Source: Bacillota bacterium (lineage in GTDB: Bacteria; Bacillota_I; Bacilli_A; Acholeplasmatales; Acholeplasmataceae). Taken from it: a stretch of 36,887 nt of DNA. Made by a program: the position numbers and the translations under genes. The notes under the pieces are model-generated. The model was not told the DNA's origin and searched no databases. It saw nothing but the letters and a program-made list of their open reading frames with translations. Positions 34,634-36,887 of this stretch are shown here, piece by piece. The stretch covers positions 1-36,887 of the forward strand of contig JAHIRQ010000162.1 in assembly GCA_018818645.1 (NCBI GenBank), read 5' to 3'. Each line of letters starts with the position of its first letter. The stretch's first letter is position 1.

Positions 34634-36250
34634 ATGAGAACCGTTGAAGTCATTAAACCAAGTAATAAATACATTAACCAGGTAACAAAAGAGGTCATCA
34701 AGAAAAGAGTTTGTGCGTATGCTAGAGTATCTACAGATGATGAAGACCAGTTGAATTCGTATAAAGCACAAATTGATGAATACACAACCCGTATTCAAGA
34801 GAATGATGATTGGATATTTATAGGGATGTTTGCTGATCAGGGCATCAGTGGTACCCAAACCAAGAAGAGACCAGAGTTCTTAAAGATGATTGCTCTTGCT
34901 AGACTAAATGAAGTTGATTTGATACTTGTCAAATCGATTTCACGTTTCGCAAGAAACACAGTCGATGTCTTATCACTCGTTAGAGAACTCAGACAAATCG
35001 GAGTCATCATCTATTTCGAAAAGGAAAACTTATATTCTGATGATCCAAAGATAGATTTCACTTTAGCGATACTTTCTTCTATCGCTCAAGAGGAATCTAG
35101 TAGTATATCAACCAATGTAAAGTGGTCCATAGAAAAGAGATTTAAAGCAGGTATCGTTCATATACCAAAGATTTATGGCTATATCAAAATGGAGGATGGT
35201 AGTTTTATAATTAATGAGACTCAAGCTGAAGTCGTTAAACTCATCTACTCTTTATTTATCGAAGGCTATAACATCAATGACATTAGAAAGATCCTTGAAG
35301 AAAAAGGAATCCCTGCAACATCAAGACCCTTATGGAGTTATTCCAGTGTAAGAAGCATTTTAACCAATGAGAAATACACTGGTAACATCATCATGCAAAA
35401 AACGGTTACTCTTGATTATTTAACCCATAAACAAGTTATCAATGATAACATCGCAGATAAGTACTATTTAAAGAATGCACATCCAGTGATTATTCATTCT
35501 GCAGTCTATGAGATTGCTCAAACCATTTATAACGATAAAGTCCGTTATTCAAAGAATCTTGTAACCAAATATCCATTAACCAATCTCATTTACTGTAAGA
35601 ACTGTGGTAGAACCTTAAGACGTCATCATTTAGGTGAAGTTAAACAGCTGAGAAAAATCTGTTTAGATTGTAGACATACCACAATGGATACAAAACCTTG
35701 TGATGCATCCTGGGTGGAAGAAACCCTGGTTAATGACACAATGGATCAAGCAATCAAGGATATCTTATCAAAGAAGAAAGCCTATCAAAGAGTCCTTGAC
35801 TACTATGCATCTAATTACACGTTAAATAGCCTCTATAAGCGATTTGAGGACTTAAGTGAGGAACTCATTGAAGTAAACAATATCAAGGCTAATGCCGAGG
35901 GAAATGAACTCAAAGGGATTCATAAAGAAGAAACAATTATTAAAACTAAGATTCAAAAAATTAGAAAAGATATGATGCATCTTCAAAGAAACGCATCGAC
36001 TATTAAAACACTTAAAAATCTGTATGACAATCCAAATCAAGAGATTCCTACACTTTTCTATAAACACTTCTTTGGCATCATCATTCATCAATCTGGTGAA
36101 CTCATTTTAGTGTTATCTAAATCCCATGAAACCCATGAACTACTTCCGCTCATAAATCAACTTGTAAAATATCCTATATTACTAGAAAACCTACATATCG
36201 ATTATGAACTCAAAAAAGGATTAAATTACAAGGTGATTCTTCATGAATAA
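34634..36250 (+). CDS. Large serine recombinase, first of a tandem pair
   Basis: 538 aa. The resolvase-type catalytic domain begins KRVCAYARVSTDDEDQLNSY with the nucleophile at Ser33, then GMFADQGISGTQTKKRPEF and LILVKSISRFARNTVD. The recombinase domain (about 160-270) has IPKIYGY and IRKILEEKGIPATSRPLWSYSSVRSILTNEKYTGN. The zinc ribbon is YCKNCGRTLRR...CLDCRH...CDASW, and a coiled coil follows (YKRFEDLSEELIEVNNIKANAEG and KIRKDMMHLQRN). GAGGAGG lies 7 bases before the ATG. These enzymes integrate or excise elements at att sites. It overlaps the next recombinase by 8 bases (ATGAATAA), so the pair is translated together. Confidence 0.93.
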   Translation: MRTVEVIKPSNKYINQVTKEVIKKRVCAYARVSTDDEDQLNSYKAQIDEYTTRIQENDDWIFIGMFADQGISGTQTKKRPEFLKMIALARLNEVDLILVKSISRFARNTVDVLSLVRELRQIGVIIYFEKENLYSDDPKIDFTLAILSSIAQEESSSISTNVKWSIEKRFKAGIVHIPKIYGYIKMEDGSFIINETQAEVVKLIYSLFIEGYNINDIRKILEEKGIPATSRPLWSYSSVRSILTNEKYTGNIIMQKTVTLDYLTHKQVINDNIADKYYLKNAHPVIIHSAVYEIAQTIYNDKVRYSKNLVTKYPLTNLIYCKNCGRTLRRHHLGEVKQLRKICLDCRHTTMDTKPCDASWVEETLVNDTMDQAIKDILSKKKAYQRVLDYYASNYTLNSLYKRFEDLSEELIEVNNIKANAEGNELKGIHKEETIIKTKIQKIRKDMMHLQRNASTIKTLKNLYDNPNQEIPTLFYKHFFGIIIHQSGELILVLSKSHETHELLPLINQLVKYPILLENLHIDYELKKGLNYKVILHE

Positions 36251-36887
36251 TGTCATTACCATACCTGTTGTTCAAGGCGTTAAGAAAACAAAAAGAGTAG
36301 CTATCTATGCTAGAGTATCCACACTCGAAGGACACCAGGATTCTAGTTATCAACTCCAGGTTGGAGAACTCTCTAAAAGTATCTTTAAAAACCCCGATTA
36401 CGAGCTTATCTGCATCTATGCGGATAAAGAGTCAGGGAAGACTAATAAACGCTCCTCGTTTCAAAAAATGATGGATTTGGCACGTGCAGGAGGTATTGAT
36501 TTAATCGTGACTAAATCCATCTCAAGATTTGGTAGAAATACGATTAATGTCATCGGAGCAATTCAAGAATTAAGAAAGATTGGAGTTGAAATCTATTTTG
36601 AAAAGGAAAACATGTCGACATTAGATCCAACGATTGATTTCATGTTAACGGTACTCGCTGCATATGCTGAAGAGGAATCAAATCAAATATCAACCAATAC
36701 CAAATGGTCCATCATGAAAAAGATGAAACGTGGTGGAAACACCACCACCAAGCTCTATGGTTATCATATTGAGAAGGAAACATTTACCATCAAAGAGGAT
36801 GAAGCAAGGATTGTATCATTTATCTTTGATAGTTATCTTCAAGGGATAAAATATAAAGTAATTATTGAGCTTCTTAAAGAAAGAAAA
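36243..36887 (+). CDS. Second large serine recombinase, N-terminal part (cut by right edge)
   Basis: The frame is open from the ATG at 36243 to the window end (215 codons). KRVAIYARVSTLEGHQDSSYQLQ places the catalytic Ser at residue 26. It continues with YADKESGKTNKRSSFQKMMDLARAGGIDLIVTKSISRFGRNTINV and EIYFEKENMSTLDPTIDFMLTVLAAYAEEESNQIS, a complete catalytic domain, then the start of the recombinase domain (LYGYHIEKETFTI). It is similar to the preceding protein but clearly divergent, so the two may act together, as with paired Ccr-type recombinases (inference). Confidence 0.92.
   Translation, partial: MNNVITIPVVQGVKKTKRVAIYARVSTLEGHQDSSYQLQVGELSKSIFKNPDYELICIYADKESGKTNKRSSFQKMMDLARAGGIDLIVTKSISRFGRNTINVIGAIQELRKIGVEIYFEKENMSTLDPTIDFMLTVLAAYAEEESNQISTNTKWSIMKKMKRGGNTTTKLYGYHIEKETFTIKEDEARIVSFIFDSYLQGIKYKVIIELLKERK

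Noticed and set aside
1-36887. A CRISPR array, tRNA or rRNA genes, or a complete insertion sequence with transposase.
   Set aside because: None was found by reading. The repeats present are too few and irregularly spaced for CRISPR, no cloverleaf was recognised, and no transposase frame is visible.

Overview
The window is AT-rich (roughly 30-33% GC by eye) and its genes are split between an almost unbroken minus-strand block (about 1-34400) and a plus-strand recombinase pair at the right edge. Several tightly packed genes end in TGA within operons (abiEi, the viperin gene, pglX), so TGA is a true stop and the standard code is in use. Together with strong GGAGG-type ribosome binding sites, this suggests a low-GC Bacillota or an Acholeplasma/Izemoplasma-like mollicute rather than a code-4 Mycoplasma. 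The lineage is an inference. The content is a mobile defence island.

Right edge to left: two tandem, overlapping large serine recombinases (34634-36887, the second cut by the window end) face an excisionase-like HTH protein and a replication-type winged-HTH protein. Between the two directions sits a perfect 22-bp inverted repeat. Next comes a complete type 1 BREX operon in canonical order, brxA-brxB-brxC-pglX-pglZ-brxL (33266 down to 20438). It has a recognisable promoter and a DUF2971 gene tucked in directly behind brxL. Then come a frameshifted DUF2075 nuclease-helicase (17635-19498), a fossil 5' fragment of a gene, a protein with a class III nucleotidyl-cyclase-like pattern (16591-17322), the intact paralogue of the fossil (15847-16515), and a 1246-aa sacsin-type GHKL ATPase ending in DUF3883.

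The most interesting segment is 5959-11246, a four-gene, tightly coupled operon. It encodes a 151-aa unknown protein, a prokaryotic viperin (radical SAM; CxxxCxxC and all viperin landmarks present), an 858-aa UPF1/DNA2-like SF1 helicase, and a 475-aa protein of no recognised family. A sigma-A promoter with operator-like inverted repeats drives it, followed by a ~230-nt hairpin-rich leader, and it ends in a clean intrinsic terminator. Prokaryotic viperins make 3'-deoxy-3',4'-didehydro nucleotides. A viperin translationally coupled to a helicase and two unknown proteins may be a multi-gene viperin system that has not been described.

Left of it lies an AbiE-type toxin-antitoxin pair (3400-5165) with its own promoter and terminator, then NERD, macro-domain/HTH and EVE-like small-domain genes, and the first 59 codons of a metallo-beta-lactamase-fold gene at the left edge. 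A 20-bp repeat (CATATGTGCAACAC followed by AATGCT or TTTGCA) occurs at 3069, 5584, 5817 and 11811. It brackets the AbiE cassette and the viperin cassette separately, which suggests that the island is assembled from exchangeable modules.
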